This document shows positions 45,516-58,329 of a DNA stretch of 64,000 nt, piece by piece. The position numbers and the translations under genes were made by a program. The notes under the pieces were generated by a model, which ran no database searches, was not told the DNA's origin, and worked only from the letters and a program-made list of their open reading frames with translations. Position 1 is the first letter of the stretch. Each line of letters opens with the position of its first letter. The stretch is from Pipra filicauda (Eukaryota > Chordata > Aves > Passeriformes > Pipridae): NCBI RefSeq assembly GCF_003945595.2, contig NW_024104365.1:8403049-8467048 (forward strand). The letters are read 5' to 3'.

Positions 45516-47988
45516 TTACTCTGGCAAAATCCTGCAAGAATAAAAAGAGTCTTGTTATTTTGCTGAAGTGTAGACTAAAGTTAATCTCTAAAGCCTCAAT
45601 ACCTGCTAATTACCTTTCAAAGTAAATGTACAGCCTGCAGCTTTATAAACCTACATTTAGATGCCTCCATGGAAGGTCCCCATGTGTGCTGGGTGTCAGG
45701 GTCTGTGCACATCCAGTCCACAAGAACTATGGTCACTGGCAAACTAATTGTACTGCCACTAGTAAGAACATTTTTATTCAACTCACTCCAAAATAAAGAT
45801 TGGGGATTTGATGTGGTTACTGAACGCACAAGTCTAGTGCCATTTGAAGAGTTGTGGGGTATCTGATTGGCCTCCAGACACCATTTCTGAAAATGAATTT
45901 TTTCCCATAGGTCATGAGTTACCTCGGCCAGACATGTAGATATGGTTTAAATACTCCAAGGCATCCCAAATGCCTCTAAACATCTCAGTTTATACTGCTG
46001 AATCAAGCCCTTTGTGTCTAAATTCAAATCCTGAGCTGGAAAAAATATTCTATTGTACTTCAGAATAACCTGTTGACTTCAGCTTCTACTGTTGTACTGA
46101 TCAACTCAGCTGAAAATCTAACAGCCCCTATAAGAAGCACTCTAATCCTGAACATTAACATCCAGCAGTGTCACATATGGGTATATTCTTCCAAGAAAGA
46201 GTGTTTCTGTAGAAAAAATTACACCTGAGCCAAACTCTTATTCCTTCCCCAGCCCCAATTTTCCTTTGATTAGGCCTAACAGATGCTTATAGAGAAATAT
46301 GATGTTGGAGATCTGCTGTCTGCTCCTACCAGTCTATTTGCTATCAGTAGAAATTGCTCCCTCAGGAGGATGAGCAGTCACAGAGGCTGAGGGTTCACAT
46401 CATTCCTTTGTAAAATCACCTAATTACAGGTTACTTCTGTTCCATTTATTTTCCTTTATCCTTAGTATCTTGATCTCCTGATAAGAAACCTCCCATTATT
46501 GGAATGACTTGGGTTTCCTGAAACCACCAGCTGACAGAGGATCCCCATGTGCTGAATAAATGTTATAAAACCTTTTTCCTAGAGCCACCTCATCGCACTT
46601 TCTTCAGTTTCTGGGAACCTTTAAGCCCTGGCAATTCTATAGATAACAGGATTGGGAATTCTGTAAAATTCAGAAAATATGGATCTGAGCTCTGCCTTTA
46701 TTTTAAACCAAGGTCTGTCCAGTCACATCAATGGTTGAGGATCTGCCTGAACATCATTGCTGGGATGAATTATGTTGTCACATTTGTCTCCTTCATCAGA
46801 AGATACAGGACCCTCTCCCATTTTGGCACTGAATTTGTTGTGTGTGACAGTCACTGCAGCTGGCAATGATCATCTTGTGGCCATTAATGGAACAAAGCTA
46901 TTGCAAGAATTAATGCCTGAGGAATATGTTTTATTCCAAGCTAAAGAATATTCCCCAAAAGCATGTTAAAAGCCTTAAGAAAAGAAAAAACTGGCTATCA
47001 GGGAAACTCTAGACATTACTAAAAACTGGTCTCCAAAATCAAAAGTGAAATGCACACCCAAGTCTCTACTCACTCATAAATTCACTCTTTACCTTTCCAA
47101 GAACTGAGCAGTGGTGGAAAGAAGGAGAGATGGGAAAAGAATGAGAAGCAGAGTTCTGTGAACATATTTCCCCCTTTAAATTTAAATTTTCTAGGTAATT
47201 TTGGAAATTAAAAGAACATAAGGAGGAGAAAATGTTTCCTCTTTTGGGTGAAAATACTGTGAAATGTTTTTCTAATAATTTCTTGAAAAAACTTTTTTTC
47301 CCCCCCATCAAACTTAAAATAAAGTGAATTCTGGGAAAATTTTGACCCCTCCTGAACCCTTTTTATTGTACATAACTTCCATCCAAATGAATTGCCTCCT
47401 TAAACACACGTCAATACACACATGTTCATCCTCCCTCTGGGCTTTCTTACAAAAAGGCTGCCCTGCAAGCCCCAGGGAGTTGTGCAGATTATTCAGAGAA
47501 ACAGTGGATAAAAGAGCAGGACCAAACAATTCCCTGTGATGCCCTTCAGACCCTGTGGCACTTACTTGGAGCAGCAGTTCAGCACCCCGTTGTGGCAGGT
47601 CCCCGAGGCAGTGAAGGTGGGTGGGCACTGCCCGGCACGGCAGAATTTTCCCTGGCCCCTGCACTCTGCAGTGTCAGGAAAAAGGGGATCTGCAGAACCT
47701 GTGAGAAGACAAAAGTGTTAAAAACCTCAGTTTTCAGTCTAAAACGATGAAGGATAAATGTTCATTAAATCATTAAATGTTCATTAAACAGATGCTCTTG
47801 AGCCAACCCACTGCACCATCCTGATGGCATCAGATTTAGCCTGTCAGGTGATGGCTGCTTTCTCCCTCCTATGAACACACCTTTGCTTACAAACCCTTCT
47901 GTTGTTTATAGGGTTTATTTTGCTTCTCACCTGAAGTAGCCTGGAAGATGAGGAGGAAAACAGCGAAGAGCAGGTAGAGGATCTTCAT
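45516..47988 (-). CDS. AvBD10: Avian beta-defensin 10
   Basis: Coding exons on the minus strand are 47988-47931, 47698-47566 and 45531-45516, 68 residues, as in chicken AvBD10. Exon 1 gives the signal peptide MKILYLLFAVFLLIFQATS. Exon 2 begins GSADPLFPDTAECRGQGKFC and has cysteine spacing 6-4-9-6-CC, with PPTFTASGTCHNGVLNCC. Exon 3, after TATTCTTGCAG, completes Lys-Ile-Leu-Pro-Glu and TAA. Splice sites are canonical. By counting, the mature part has net charge near zero, low for a defensin. The product is a secreted host-defence peptide. Same strand and layout as AvBD9; the intron before exon 3 is about 2.0 kb. Confidence 0.95.
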
Positions 47989-48077
47989 GGCTGCGGGTCA
48001 CTTGTGGTCTGTGAGATCCTGCAAAGTGCCAATGGTGGATGGAGATGGCTTGAGGAAAGGCTGGGAAAGACACCCTG

Positions 48078-48085
48078 TATTTATA
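48078..48085 (-). promoter_or_regulatory. TATA box of AvBD10
   Basis: Minus strand TATAAATA lies about 90 bases upstream of the start codon, with a short leader in between. Confidence 0.65.
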
Positions 48086-48089
48086 GGGC

Positions 48090-48590
48090 CTGTGGGATTG
48101 TGCAAGTGTGACCACTGAGTGCTTTGTCAATGAGTAACTGCAATGAACTTTATGGAAAGGGGCTGGTTATCCCCCTTATCACAGGTGGCAGTGAACATGT
48201 TGCAATCCCCCAAGGGTGAATTTCCACTTAATGCATCAGTTATATAATGTGACCATCAGCCAAGCCCCACTGAGCTGCACCAGTTTTCGTCGCTCTTGCA
48301 GGTGTCTTTCCAACACAGGCACAGGGATGGGTTAGGCAGGGAGCTTGGAAGTCAGGCACCATTGGAGTGGGGACCTGGCTTTGACCCTGGATTCGTCACC
48401 CACTGACAATTCATGTAATATTTTGTCTCTGTCTCCCCATCCCTATCACCAGGTGGATGATATCAAAGGCAGAAGAAAGCATTGGGAAAGACTTGATATG
48501 ATGCAACTGTTCTTTGTCACTTTTTAAACAGTCTCACCCACTGCAGAAGGGTGACACAATGTGATCTCTCCTTCCCTCAATCCTCACTTA
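48090..48590. other. Upstream flank of AvBD10, no further gene seen
   Basis: Presumed regulatory flank. I could not place a confident NF-kB or AP-1 site. Confidence 0.35.
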
Positions 48591-48593
48591 TAT

Positions 48594-48715
48594 CATAGAA
48601 TCACAGAATGGTCCGAATTGGAAGGGACCTTAAAGACCACCCAGTTCCAACCCCCTGCCATGGGCAGAGACACCTTCCAGTAGACCAGGTTGCTCAGAGC
48701 CCCATCCAGCCTGGC
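48594..48715 (-). mobile_element. CR1 tail fragment, minus orientation
   Basis: TCATAGAATCACAGAATGGT, GGGACCTTAAAGACCACCCA. Confidence 0.92.
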
Positions 48716-50020
48716 ATTCCATCCCACATCATTCCCCACTGCCCTACATTCAGCCTTGCGTCACAAATTCTGACCTCCTTGCACTCAGTTCCTGTTTGCC
48801 CAAATTAAAAACCTCAAGAGTTAGAGTTCTGACACTAATATGTTTCCTTCCTTTTAAAGTAAGTAAACTATTTCATATATATGTACAAGTTTGTGATGCA
48901 ATGCCGAATGTTTCCTCTCATATTGCCCCAAAAGGCTGGGAGAATGGGCTGATTCCATAAGAATCTTGGCTGACATAACTCCCCCAAGTGCAACATCTTC
49001 TGGGGCTTCAAGTCAGAGCACCATCCTCGTGGCTGTAAATTTTCTAAGAAGGGAATCCATGCAAAGAAGGTTCCTCTTCATGGAATCCTGGGCTTGTAGA
49101 TGCCAAATGACCACAACATTTTTATACCTATGGGAATCTTCCCTTTGCCCAAACACCGTCACCCCCAACAACAGGTTAAACTCTGTCACAGCCCAGATGC
49201 CTCTGCAGTTCCTGCCTCTGACATTCTGGTTCGGTGGTTTGCTTCCTTATTGCCTCATTTATTATGTTGAACTCAGAGTTAATGGTATTTTTATTATAAG
49301 AATTATTCAAAGGATGAAAACATTACCCATGTTTATGTTTAACCTCCGTGCTCTCGGGCAGGCTCAAGCAGCTGAGAGAGCAGCAACAAGGTGAGTTACT
49401 TAAGTGTTTATGCAGCAAACAACAGCAATATAAACACTGATTTCCCTCTTCCACCCATAAAATCTAATTAACCAAAAAATGTCAAGTGTTGGGTTTTTTG
49501 TTCCTTTTTTTTTGTACCCTTGCTTGGAAATTGTCTTTTTTCTTTGCCAGCAGCTCTCCAGCTTTCCCCATTTCTAATGGAGAGGAGAGCTGATTTGTCA
49601 CTTCTCTCTTTCCTCTTTCAGTGACATGTCAGTGGGACCCTCTGAAGGAGAGACAGATACTTGATCAGCAACATCAGGAAACAAAACCCTTTTGTTTTAA
49701 TCAAGACCCACTGAAATGTGAATTTCCCCAACCCGTCTTTCTCACAGACAAATGGAAATTTGTTTTTTGAGCATTTGTTGCTCCTTGAAGAAGCCCATGT
49801 TAGTTGTTTTTCCCAAATAAAATCAGGGTGTGGCACTGGGGAAGGTGGTGACCACTCTTTGTTATCACGTGCAGTGATGCTTTCATGGCTGTACTGTGGA
49901 ATGGAACAAATCCATTATCAGAGACAAATTGTTTTAATTTCTCTGATGGAAATTGCCATAGCATTCAGATTTTACTGAACAGCCTCCTTTCTTGCAGAAG
50001 GAAAACATCCCTCTAGGAAA
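48716..50020. other. Intergenic, no gene seen
   Basis: No defensin-like exon found on either strand although the cluster might be expected to continue. Confidence 0.4.
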
Positions 50021-50024
50021 TAAG

Positions 50025-50250
50025 GAAGAAGTTTTTTACAGTGAGGGTGGTGAAACACTGGCACAGGTTGCCCAGAGAATTTATGGCTTCCCCATCCCTG
50101 GAAGTGTCCAAGGCCAAGCTGGATGGGGCTTGGAGCAACCTGGGATAGTGGAAGGTGTCCCTGCCCATGGCAGGGGGTGGAATGAGATGATCTTTAAGGT
50201 CCCTTCTAACCCAAACCATTCCAGGATTGTATGGTTCCATGATTCTATGA
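50025..50250 (+). mobile_element. CR1 3' end, plus orientation
   Basis: CTGGCACAGGTTGCCCAGAG, GGGCTTGGAGCAACCTGGGA, AACCCAAACCATTCCAGGAT. Confidence 0.92.
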
Positions 50251-51360
50251 ACGTGACCAACATTTCAAGCCCTGCTAGCACAGGTAACCAGAAATCATTC
50301 AGAGCAAAAGGAAAATTCCATGACTTTGACTTCTAGCAAGAACAAAGACAGGTGCAAACTGGTTGCTCAAAAACCAGGTGGAACTTGCACAAAACCCCCC
50401 AGGAACAGAGCAATTCATGCAGCACAGCAGTGACCTGGGGCTGGAACACAGCAGGGTGTGCATGGAGCTGTGTCCCACGGTAGTCAGGGCCGGGATGGAG
50501 CCCTGGAAATCTCTGTTGAGCATTAACTCCCAGACATGAATTGGGAACTCCAGGAGCTGCAGGTACCTACCCAGAGATATCAAGCTGTCTAAGGAAAGGG
50601 GATCTGGGGAGACTTTGCAATTGAATTTTGCTTCTCACCCAGAAGCACAGCTTTTCAAAGGTGACATGGCAAGGAAAATCCAAAATGTTGAGTGGGGGCA
50701 GCCCTTGCTAGCAGCATTGTACCTGATTTCTCAGTCTTCTGCAAGGCAGGTGTTTTTCTTCCCTTCTTCCCTTCTTGATTGATAAACTACCCCCCATAAT
50801 AGTACATAACAACCTCCCTTCAGGTACTATAGGCTTCAGTGCTTCATTCTGATTAATCATCAATAAGTTAATGAACTGGGATAATATCATGTTCTTCAAT
50901 TGTGCCTTTTGTCTGATGCTTCCAAGACTAAGCAAGCAAAATAAAAGAACAGACTGAAATCTTGCATTCAATTTGCCATCATCACCAAGGCAATTTTAAC
51001 AAATTCACTTGGGTTTTCTGATTTTTGTTGCTGCCTGGTGTCCCTTTACAGTTTTCTCTATGGGAAATCAGTGTCAATCTCATTTACAGCTCTTATCTTT
51101 GCAGTGTAGGGAATGGAATGTTTTTCTACCACAGCTGACTGCAGATACTTCGTGGTAAGAGATGTGCAGTCATTGCACCTCTGCCTGGATAGCTACAGGT
51201 GAAGCTGGTATCCAACCTGCTTCTCCATAGCATTTTACAAGCTTGGAACATAGGTATATCCCACATAGTGCAGGGAAGGAGCAGTTCAGGCCAATCAGTC
51301 TGCACATCTGTGTGTTGTCTGGACCACTGCCATGTCTATTTATTAACTTGCCATCCCATG
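50251..51360. other. Intergenic, no gene seen
   Basis: No recognisable exon, RNA or repeat. Confidence 0.4.
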
Positions 51361-51756
51361 AGGTATCTGAGAGGGGAATTTGAGAGCTGGGGTTGTTCAG
51401 CTTGGAGAAGAGAAGGCTCCAGGGAGACCTTGGAGCCCCTTCCAGTGCCTAAAGGGGCTCCAAGAGAGATGGAGAGGGACTTCAAAAAAGAGCCTGGAGT
51501 GATAAGACAAGGGGGAATGGCTTGAAACAGAAATAGATTAGATATTAGGAAGAAATTCTTGGCTGGGAGGGTGGTGAGGCCCTGGCACAGATTTTCCAGA
51601 GAAGCTGTGGCTGCCCCATCCCTGGAAGTGTTCCAGGCCAGGTTGGACAGGACTTGGAGCAACCTGGGCTAGTGGAAGGTGTCCCTGCCCATGGCAGGGG
51701 GTTGGAATGACATGATCTTTAAGGTCCTTCCAACCTAAACCCGTCTGTGATTCTAT
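51361..51756 (+). mobile_element. CR1 3' end, plus orientation
   Basis: GAGCTGGGGTTGTTCAGCTT, AGGGAGACCTTGGAGCCCCT, GTCTGTGATTCTATGATACT. Confidence 0.92.
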
Positions 51757-53187
51757 GATACTGCTTCATCCATGGGACTTTATTAGTGTAAATCCTCTAA
51801 TAGATACATTTTGCTCTTGTGCAAGATGTTCCGATGTGACTTGTCAGTAAGGCAGTTTATGCCATTTTAAATGGGTTAAGTGCACAAACCACATTTTAAC
51901 CTCTGTTTTTCCATCAGTCCTAACTGGAATAGCTACACTGGCCCCCTATTAAAGAAACATCTTAAACCTTTTAGAGGAAGAGTAGTACAGCAGATCAGTT
52001 AATGAATCCTGGTGTGTGAGACATTTCCTGGTGTCACTGAAGAGGCACAAGAGGAGGCCCCTGTCCACATAAGGTTCAGGGATGCTGCAGTGCTGAGGTC
52101 TGGAGACCTGGTCAATTATTACCTACCCTTGGTTGCTTTGATCTCCGTTTCATGTGCCCTCACACTGCAATACAGACAGTGAGTCAACATTAAACAGACA
52201 TTTAAATGACAGCACTGGAAATAAGCATGGAGAAATGTACTGCCCTCTGCACCCCTAAGCTGTGGGAGAATTCCTCTGTGGGGGTGAGAGTTTAAGAGGT
52301 AGGTGGGATACAGGATGTTCTATATGTAATTAAGAAAAGACTAGTACTTCTCTGGTCCTGCATGATGAGTTTCCTGATCTGTCACACAGCCCTAATCCTG
52401 CTGGAGAGATGCTTTTCCTGGAAGGGGCTGAGGCTTCTGTGGGGGTGGTATCCTATGGAATAGCATGGGAGCCTTTCATTTAAGAAATATGGTGCAGTTG
52501 ATGACAAACTAAAACACCAGAAGTGTTTTCATAGGCAGTAAGCAGTATCTAAATGCTTCCCTCTGTGCATCAGCTAAATGTCTACTACGGTGTATTGGGT
52601 AGGTTTCTATTGATTTTGGCACAACCATCATAAAAAATATAATCACTGGAGCTCCACTGGCTCATGTTAGGTAGGCAGTTGCTAGTGCTGCAGCCACAAG
52701 AATTGGATTCATCACTGGTAGGACTTGGTTTTGCCATTTTGACTAAAAGTATGCATTTAAAGCTGCATAGGCACATGTTTATTTGGGAAAGTATATGTAT
52801 ATATATATATATATATTTAAAATCAGTCAGGTCAGTGTGGCATTGACCTTCCCATGTATGTACATCCTCTTTATCCTACTGCTAGCAATTTTTCCTGTGC
52901 CATAAGTTATTTGGGGTCCAAATATCTATTTTCTGCACAAATCAGTGTCCTGATTAAAGTTGCACGAGGTTTCCTCACAGTCTCTGCTTGGGTGCCACTG
53001 TCACCTAAGAAAATCACAGTGATTAAAAGCTTGTGAGTGACATCTAAATCCCATGTTGGAAGTTAAGCATTACAGATCTCTACTTGCACAGATGATACAC
53101 AGAGAGGGATAATATTAAAAGAAAGTGTAAATAACTAATTTAATAAACAAAATATGTTGAGTTATAAAAGATTACTTGAAATATCAT
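51757..53187. other. Intergenic, no gene seen
   Basis: Holds a short TATATA run at about 52797-52817 and otherwise unique sequence. Confidence 0.4.
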
Positions 53188-53330
53188 ATCATATCATAAA
53201 ATCATAGGATGGTTTGGTTTGGTTTGGAAGGGACCTTAAAGACCATGTCTTTCCAACCCTCTGCCATGGGCAGATACCACGCACTAGACCCTCAAAGCCC
53301 TATTCAACCTGGACTTAAAATCCTTTAAGG
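53188..53330 (-). mobile_element. CR1 tail fragment, minus orientation
   Basis: AAATCATAGGATGGTTTGGT with a small GGTTT duplication, then GGGACCTTAAAGACCATGTC. Confidence 0.88.
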
Positions 53331-53423
53331 AACAAAGAAAACAAACCATCTGGAAGACTCCATTAAAATGCTTTAATTTACTTAGTTACTTAGTACTCAA
53401 TTTACTTAGTTACTTCATTTCAC

Positions 53424-54130
53424 TGAATCACAGAACGTGCTGATTGGAAGGGACCCACAAAGATCATCGAGTCCAACCCTCAGCCCTGCACAGGACCATC
53501 CCCAAGAGTCACACCCTGTGCCTGAGAGGATCATTCAAATGCTTCTTGAGCTCTGTCAGCCTTGGGGCTGTGCCCACTGCCCTGGGGAGCCTGTTCAGTG
53601 CCCAACCACCCTCTGAGGGAAGAACCTTTTTCCTGAGACCCAACCTAAACCTGTCTTGACACAACTTCAGGCCGTTCCCTGGCATTCTGTTGCTGGTCTC
53701 CACAGAGCAGAGCTCAGTGTTTGCCCCTCCTTTTCCCCTCCCAAGGAAGCTGTAACTGCAGTGAGGTCTCCCCTCAGTCTCCTCTTCTCCAGTTGAACAC
53801 AACAAGTGCCCTCAGTGTCCTCACACAGCTTCCCCTCAAGACCCTTTACAATCTCCATTGCCCTTCTTTGGACACTCTCTGGTGGCTTAATAACTTTCTT
53901 ACATTGAGGTGCCCAAAACTGCCCCAATATCCCAGGTGAGGCTGCCCCAGGTCAGAGCAGAGCAGGACAATCCCCTCCCTGGCCCAGCCAGTGATGCTCC
54001 CCAGGACAGGGTTGGCCCTCCTGGCTGCCAGGGCACTGCTGACTCCTGGCCAACTTGTCCCTTGGAAAGCAGGTCAATATCACAGGCAAACCCCAGTGAT
54101 GCAAGCCATGACGTAGTCAAGCACATCATC
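53424..54130 (-). mobile_element. CR1 fragment, minus orientation
   Basis: TGAATCACAGAACGTGCTGA, GATCATCGAGTCCAACCCTC, CAGTCTCCTCTTCTCCAGTT, CCTGGCTGCCAGGGCACTG-type wording near 54020. About 0.7 kb, among the longer copies here. Confidence 0.9.
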
Positions 54131-54457
54131 AGTGCATTGTGTAATGCAGGGGTTGGAGGAGTGGGTGGACTTTGCTTTCTCCCACCCAGTGGGCTCCAAG
54201 TGCTGGGGATGGGAAGAGAAGGGGCAGCGCCTGCCTGGGGACTAAGAGCTTTTCCCTTGTGCCTACATCACCTAAATGTTTGCTTCCCAGGTTCTAGTTT
54301 AAGACAAGTTTCAGTTAATTTTCTTGCCAGAGCTGCACCCTTTGTGTGTTTAAAACTCTTCCATATGTGACTATACCATTTCTTAGGGGTCAGATACAGG
54401 ACAGTAAACATCTCTTTGGTATCTGGTGTCCATTAAATATCTCCTTGAGATAAATGT

Positions 54458-54648
54458 AAGGGTGGTGAGGCCCTGGCACAGGTTGCCCAGAGCTGTGGCT
54501 GCCCCATCCCTGGAAGTGTTCAAGGCCAGGATGGACAGGGCTTGGAGCAACCTGGGATAGTGGAAGATGTCCCTGCCCATGGAATTGGGGTTGGAACTAG
54601 TTGATCTTTAGGGTCCCTTACAACACAAACCCATCTCTGATTTTATGA
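54458..54648 (+). mobile_element. CR1 3' end, plus orientation
   Basis: GGCCCTGGCACAGGTTGCCC, GGCTTGGAGCAACCTGGGAT, CCATCTCTGATTTTATGATC. Confidence 0.9.
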
Positions 54649-55645
54649 TCTATCAGAGATGCCTCTGGGAGCACCATGTAAATCTGTTCTCCTGCCTCTG
54701 TCCTTATTTCATCTCTCCATCCATGGATGTTGTTTCCTCACTGTGTTTGTCCCTGTGCTGGGGGACGAGACTTTCTCCAGCCCTAGCTGGCAGCAGGAAT
54801 GACATTGCAGCACACCCAGAGTCCAGCATGGAAGAATCCCTCAAAAGAACAGGAAAGTCACAGAGTTGTTAATTTTTGATCTCCCTTCTTCACAGGCACA
54901 TCAATAGGGCATAAACCAACCTGACCTTCATCTGTTGAAGTTGACAAAATGTTCAAGATGATTTTCTGTGATCCACCCCCACAGCAGCCAAGAGGGTCAC
55001 TTCCAGGCCTCTGCATAAAGGTCTCCACAGAACCACCCACGCCTCATAGTTCCTGCTCCCCTGTGCATGACTTCCCTGGGAAACCATGTCTTTAATGGCA
55101 GAACCTCAATCCCCCCTCCAAGGATGGGATTCCTCCTGGGTAATGAGCCAGACACTTCTAGGAAATTGACCCTTGGAAAGGCCAAGACTTGCTGGCAGCA
55201 TTAAGGATTGCGTTTCTCAGGAGTCCTCTCTACACTTTTAGTGTCCATGCCTTTGCTGGGAGTTAAAATACAGTTTAACCCACCCTCTATCCCATCTCCA
55301 GCCCTTCAGAGGGACAGTGAGGATGGTTTTGAGGGTGTTGATGCAAAGGGTGTAAGTAAAAGTTTGGCCTTGATAAGGGATTATAAAAATACAGCAAAGA
55401 GACAAACTCCTTATCAAAGCAAAAATGTGTCACCTCTTCACAACAAGCTCCATGGATTGCTGCTCCTTAGGCAGGAACTACAAGGCAGAGTTCTCTGGGC
55501 TGGCCAGTCACATCAGCTGAAGCTGATTGAGAATAGGTACACAATTATCCTTAAAATCTTTTCTAACCCCTTCTGCTAGACTGAGGCAAAAGGGAAGACA
55601 ATGAAGAGGGAAGTTTGTGGTACGCCAGTTCTATTGGCACACCTT
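54649..55645. other. Intergenic, no gene seen
   Basis: No recognisable gene. Several short open frames only. Confidence 0.4.
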
Positions 55646-55649
55646 CCTG

Positions 55650-56042
55650 TGGGAGAGCTGGGGGTGTTCAGCCTGGAGAAGAGAAGGCTCCAGGGAGATC
55701 TGAGAGCCCCTTCCAGGAGCTAAAGGGGCTCCAAGAGAGCTGGAGACGGACGTTGGACAAGGGCCTGGAACGACAGGACAAGGGGGAATGGCATCACACT
55801 GACAGGGGGAAGGGATAAATGGGATATTGCGAAGGAATTCTTCCTTGGGAGGGTGGTGAGGCCCTGGCACAGATTATCCAGAGAAGCTGTGGCTGCCCCT
55901 GGATCCCTGGAAGTGTTCCAGGCCAGGTTGGACAGAGCTTGGAGCAACCTGGGCTAGTGGAAGGTGTCCCTGCCCATGGCAGGGGGTTGAAATGACACGA
56001 TCTTTAAGGTCCTTTCCAACCCAAACCATTCTGTGACTCTAA
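55650..56042 (+). mobile_element. CR1 3' end, plus orientation
   Basis: GGGAGAGCTGGGGGTGTTCA, GACAAGGGGGAATGGCATCA, AACCCAAACCATTCTGTGAC. Confidence 0.92.
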
Positions 56043-57980
56043 GGCAACTCAGATGACTGGCCATGTCCATACTGTTAAACTCTTTCACCCTCCAGGATGA
56101 GGTGGCTGCATTAAAAGTATCTACAGGGAATCATCCCTAGTTCATGCCTGTGCCCAGGGATAGTTTGGGTTGGTGCCCGTTGGCCTGTGCCCAAACTGTG
56201 CCCAGGTAAGCTGATATTATAGAGCCATTTCCTGTACCTGCCCCTACACTTTTTCACTTGCCAACATGGATGTGGTGCTGCCTCGTGAAATTTTGCTATG
56301 GATGTTATTGCAGGATCCTCCTCTCCTTCCCCTCCACTCACTCTTCCTGCCCCAGAACACTCAGCAGTTATGGTGGTACATTATTTGGACCTAAAGGTGT
56401 TGCACTCACGCCAAAAGTTAGTGAAATCTCTGGCTTTTCTCCTGCAAACTAATTGGTCCTTTAGATTACAACAGTTCTATACCTGATCAGCCATTTCCCC
56501 TGCATTAAGGAAGTAGGTCTTGTGCAGTCATTTAGTTGCAAGAGCAGTTTTGAGTACAGGAATATGCTTTAAAATCTTGGAAACATAAAGGAAGGAAGGA
56601 AGCAGGCAAGCTGCAGGAGCAAATCCCATTTGCAGGCAGCTCCTGTTCTTACATGAGGGACAAAATCCCAGGGAAAAGTTCAGGCAAAGGAAAGAAAATT
56701 CGGTTGATTTTCCATGCTCTAAAGACTAAGAGCAGTATTATTCCTCTATCAACCTTGGGAGATGGGGAATGATGTGCTGAGCAGGGTCATATCCTCCAGC
56801 TTCATCTTCCCACTCTCTTTCTCTGGAGAAATTCCCATCATGACTTTTCCACTACAAACATAAGGCATAACAAGTGTCTAGAATGCTTCTGGGGCTTTGA
56901 AAACCCAATGAACTGTGATAGAACAGGGAATAGTACTAGAAGGGCAGGTGCCAACAAACTGATGAGCTCTGACTTGTATTCATTTAGACATTTATTCATT
57001 GAAAAAAATCTACTCTTGATTGCATCTGAGCATTGGTGCCTGCTCACAAAGCTGGTCCTTGTGCTTTGTGCAGGTCTTGGAGTTTGTTCTGAAATACAAC
57101 CAGTTCCTAAGGAGACAACCTGAAAATCACTCAGGATTATATCCTGGGTCTGCAGCTGGAAAAAACAAGTGAAAAATAGCAGAGAATTTACAGGAAAATC
57201 GTTGTGAATTAAGGTCTGAAACCTGCTAACACAAGGAGGTTTGAAGATTTTCAGGTTTGGGGACTGCAACAGAGATAGAGATAAGAGATTGCTTTGAGAC
57301 CTTTTTATTGATGTTTTGCCCTGAAAAAAATCCAAAGAAGTATTTCTCTCTTGAGGATTCTTGGCTGATAATTCATCTCATACTGGTTTACGGTCTGATT
57401 TTAAAGATATCAGAGTACTGACATCCTTCTGCCTCCTGATTGCAGGGAAAGATAAATATCAGCCACATGCTGTCACCAAAACCTACATTGGGAAAGAAAC
57501 AACCCCCAGCTCTCTGCTGGGGCATTCTCGACCTCATGTTGTAACATAACAGAGCAATGTCCTGTTGGACCAACCATGCCTTGACCTCTCTGATCTCACT
57601 GGTATTGTCTTCCTTCACGTCCTCCCATGGCAGCAAGGTTGAAAAGTTTGCTGTTTGCAAATGTCAAGATATCTTTCTTGGGTTGCAACTGTGAGTCCAG
57701 TGTCGCAGTCTGGGTTATTTTTCCCTAGATTCATTACCTCAGTGTACTTCCATCATCTATTTGCCCAGTCACTTTATTTTATTAAGTTTCCTGTTGTTGA
57801 CATAGCTTTTAAATACCCGAAATAAAATTGCAAACCTGAATGTTTCATTCTTTAGGGTTTTTTTTCCTATTCAGTTGCTGAAGATATTTACAAAAATTCC
57901 CCATATTGAAGACTGGGGCACCCCATGGATGACTGGTAATCACGGCCCCGGCACCCCCATCCTACTCTACGCTAAGGCAG
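56043..57980. other. Intergenic, no gene seen
   Basis: The largest frame is 165 codons on the minus strand (56838-57335) and has no family resemblance or splice context. Confidence 0.4.
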
Positions 57981-57984
57981 GAGT

Positions 57985-58215
57985 GGGAATAGATGTAAAT
58001 AGGGAAAGGGATGAGACCACCAAGGACAGGCTTGACCAGATAAAATGCTCATCACCATCTTGTCAGCCAGCCCAGAGCACTGAGTGCCACGTCCATTCGT
58101 TCCTTGAACACCTCCAGGGATGGGGACTCCACCACCCAGCAGTCTGTGCCAATGCGCAACAACCCTTCTAGTGAAGAAATTCTTCCTGATGTCCAAATAT
58201 TAATGGACTCCTCCA
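57985..58215 (-). mobile_element. CR1-related fragment, minus orientation
   Basis: GACCACCAAGGACAGGCTTG, ACCTCCAGGGATGGGGACTC, GAAGAAATTCTTCCTGATGT: a different CR1 subfamily from most others here. Confidence 0.7.
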
Positions 58216-58329
58216 TCACTTCTCCAGCAGCCACTTCATCAGTGATTCAGGTACTGAGGGAAAAAGAGGCTGAAGACCTTTAATTGGCACCAGTGCCTGG
58301 GAATGAGTCTCACCCCGCAAACAGGAGGA

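Noticed and set aside
48716..57980. Continuation of the defensin cluster (AvBD11, AvBD14 or similar)
   Set aside because: No exon with the expected cysteine spacing was recognised; distant exons outside the window remain possible.
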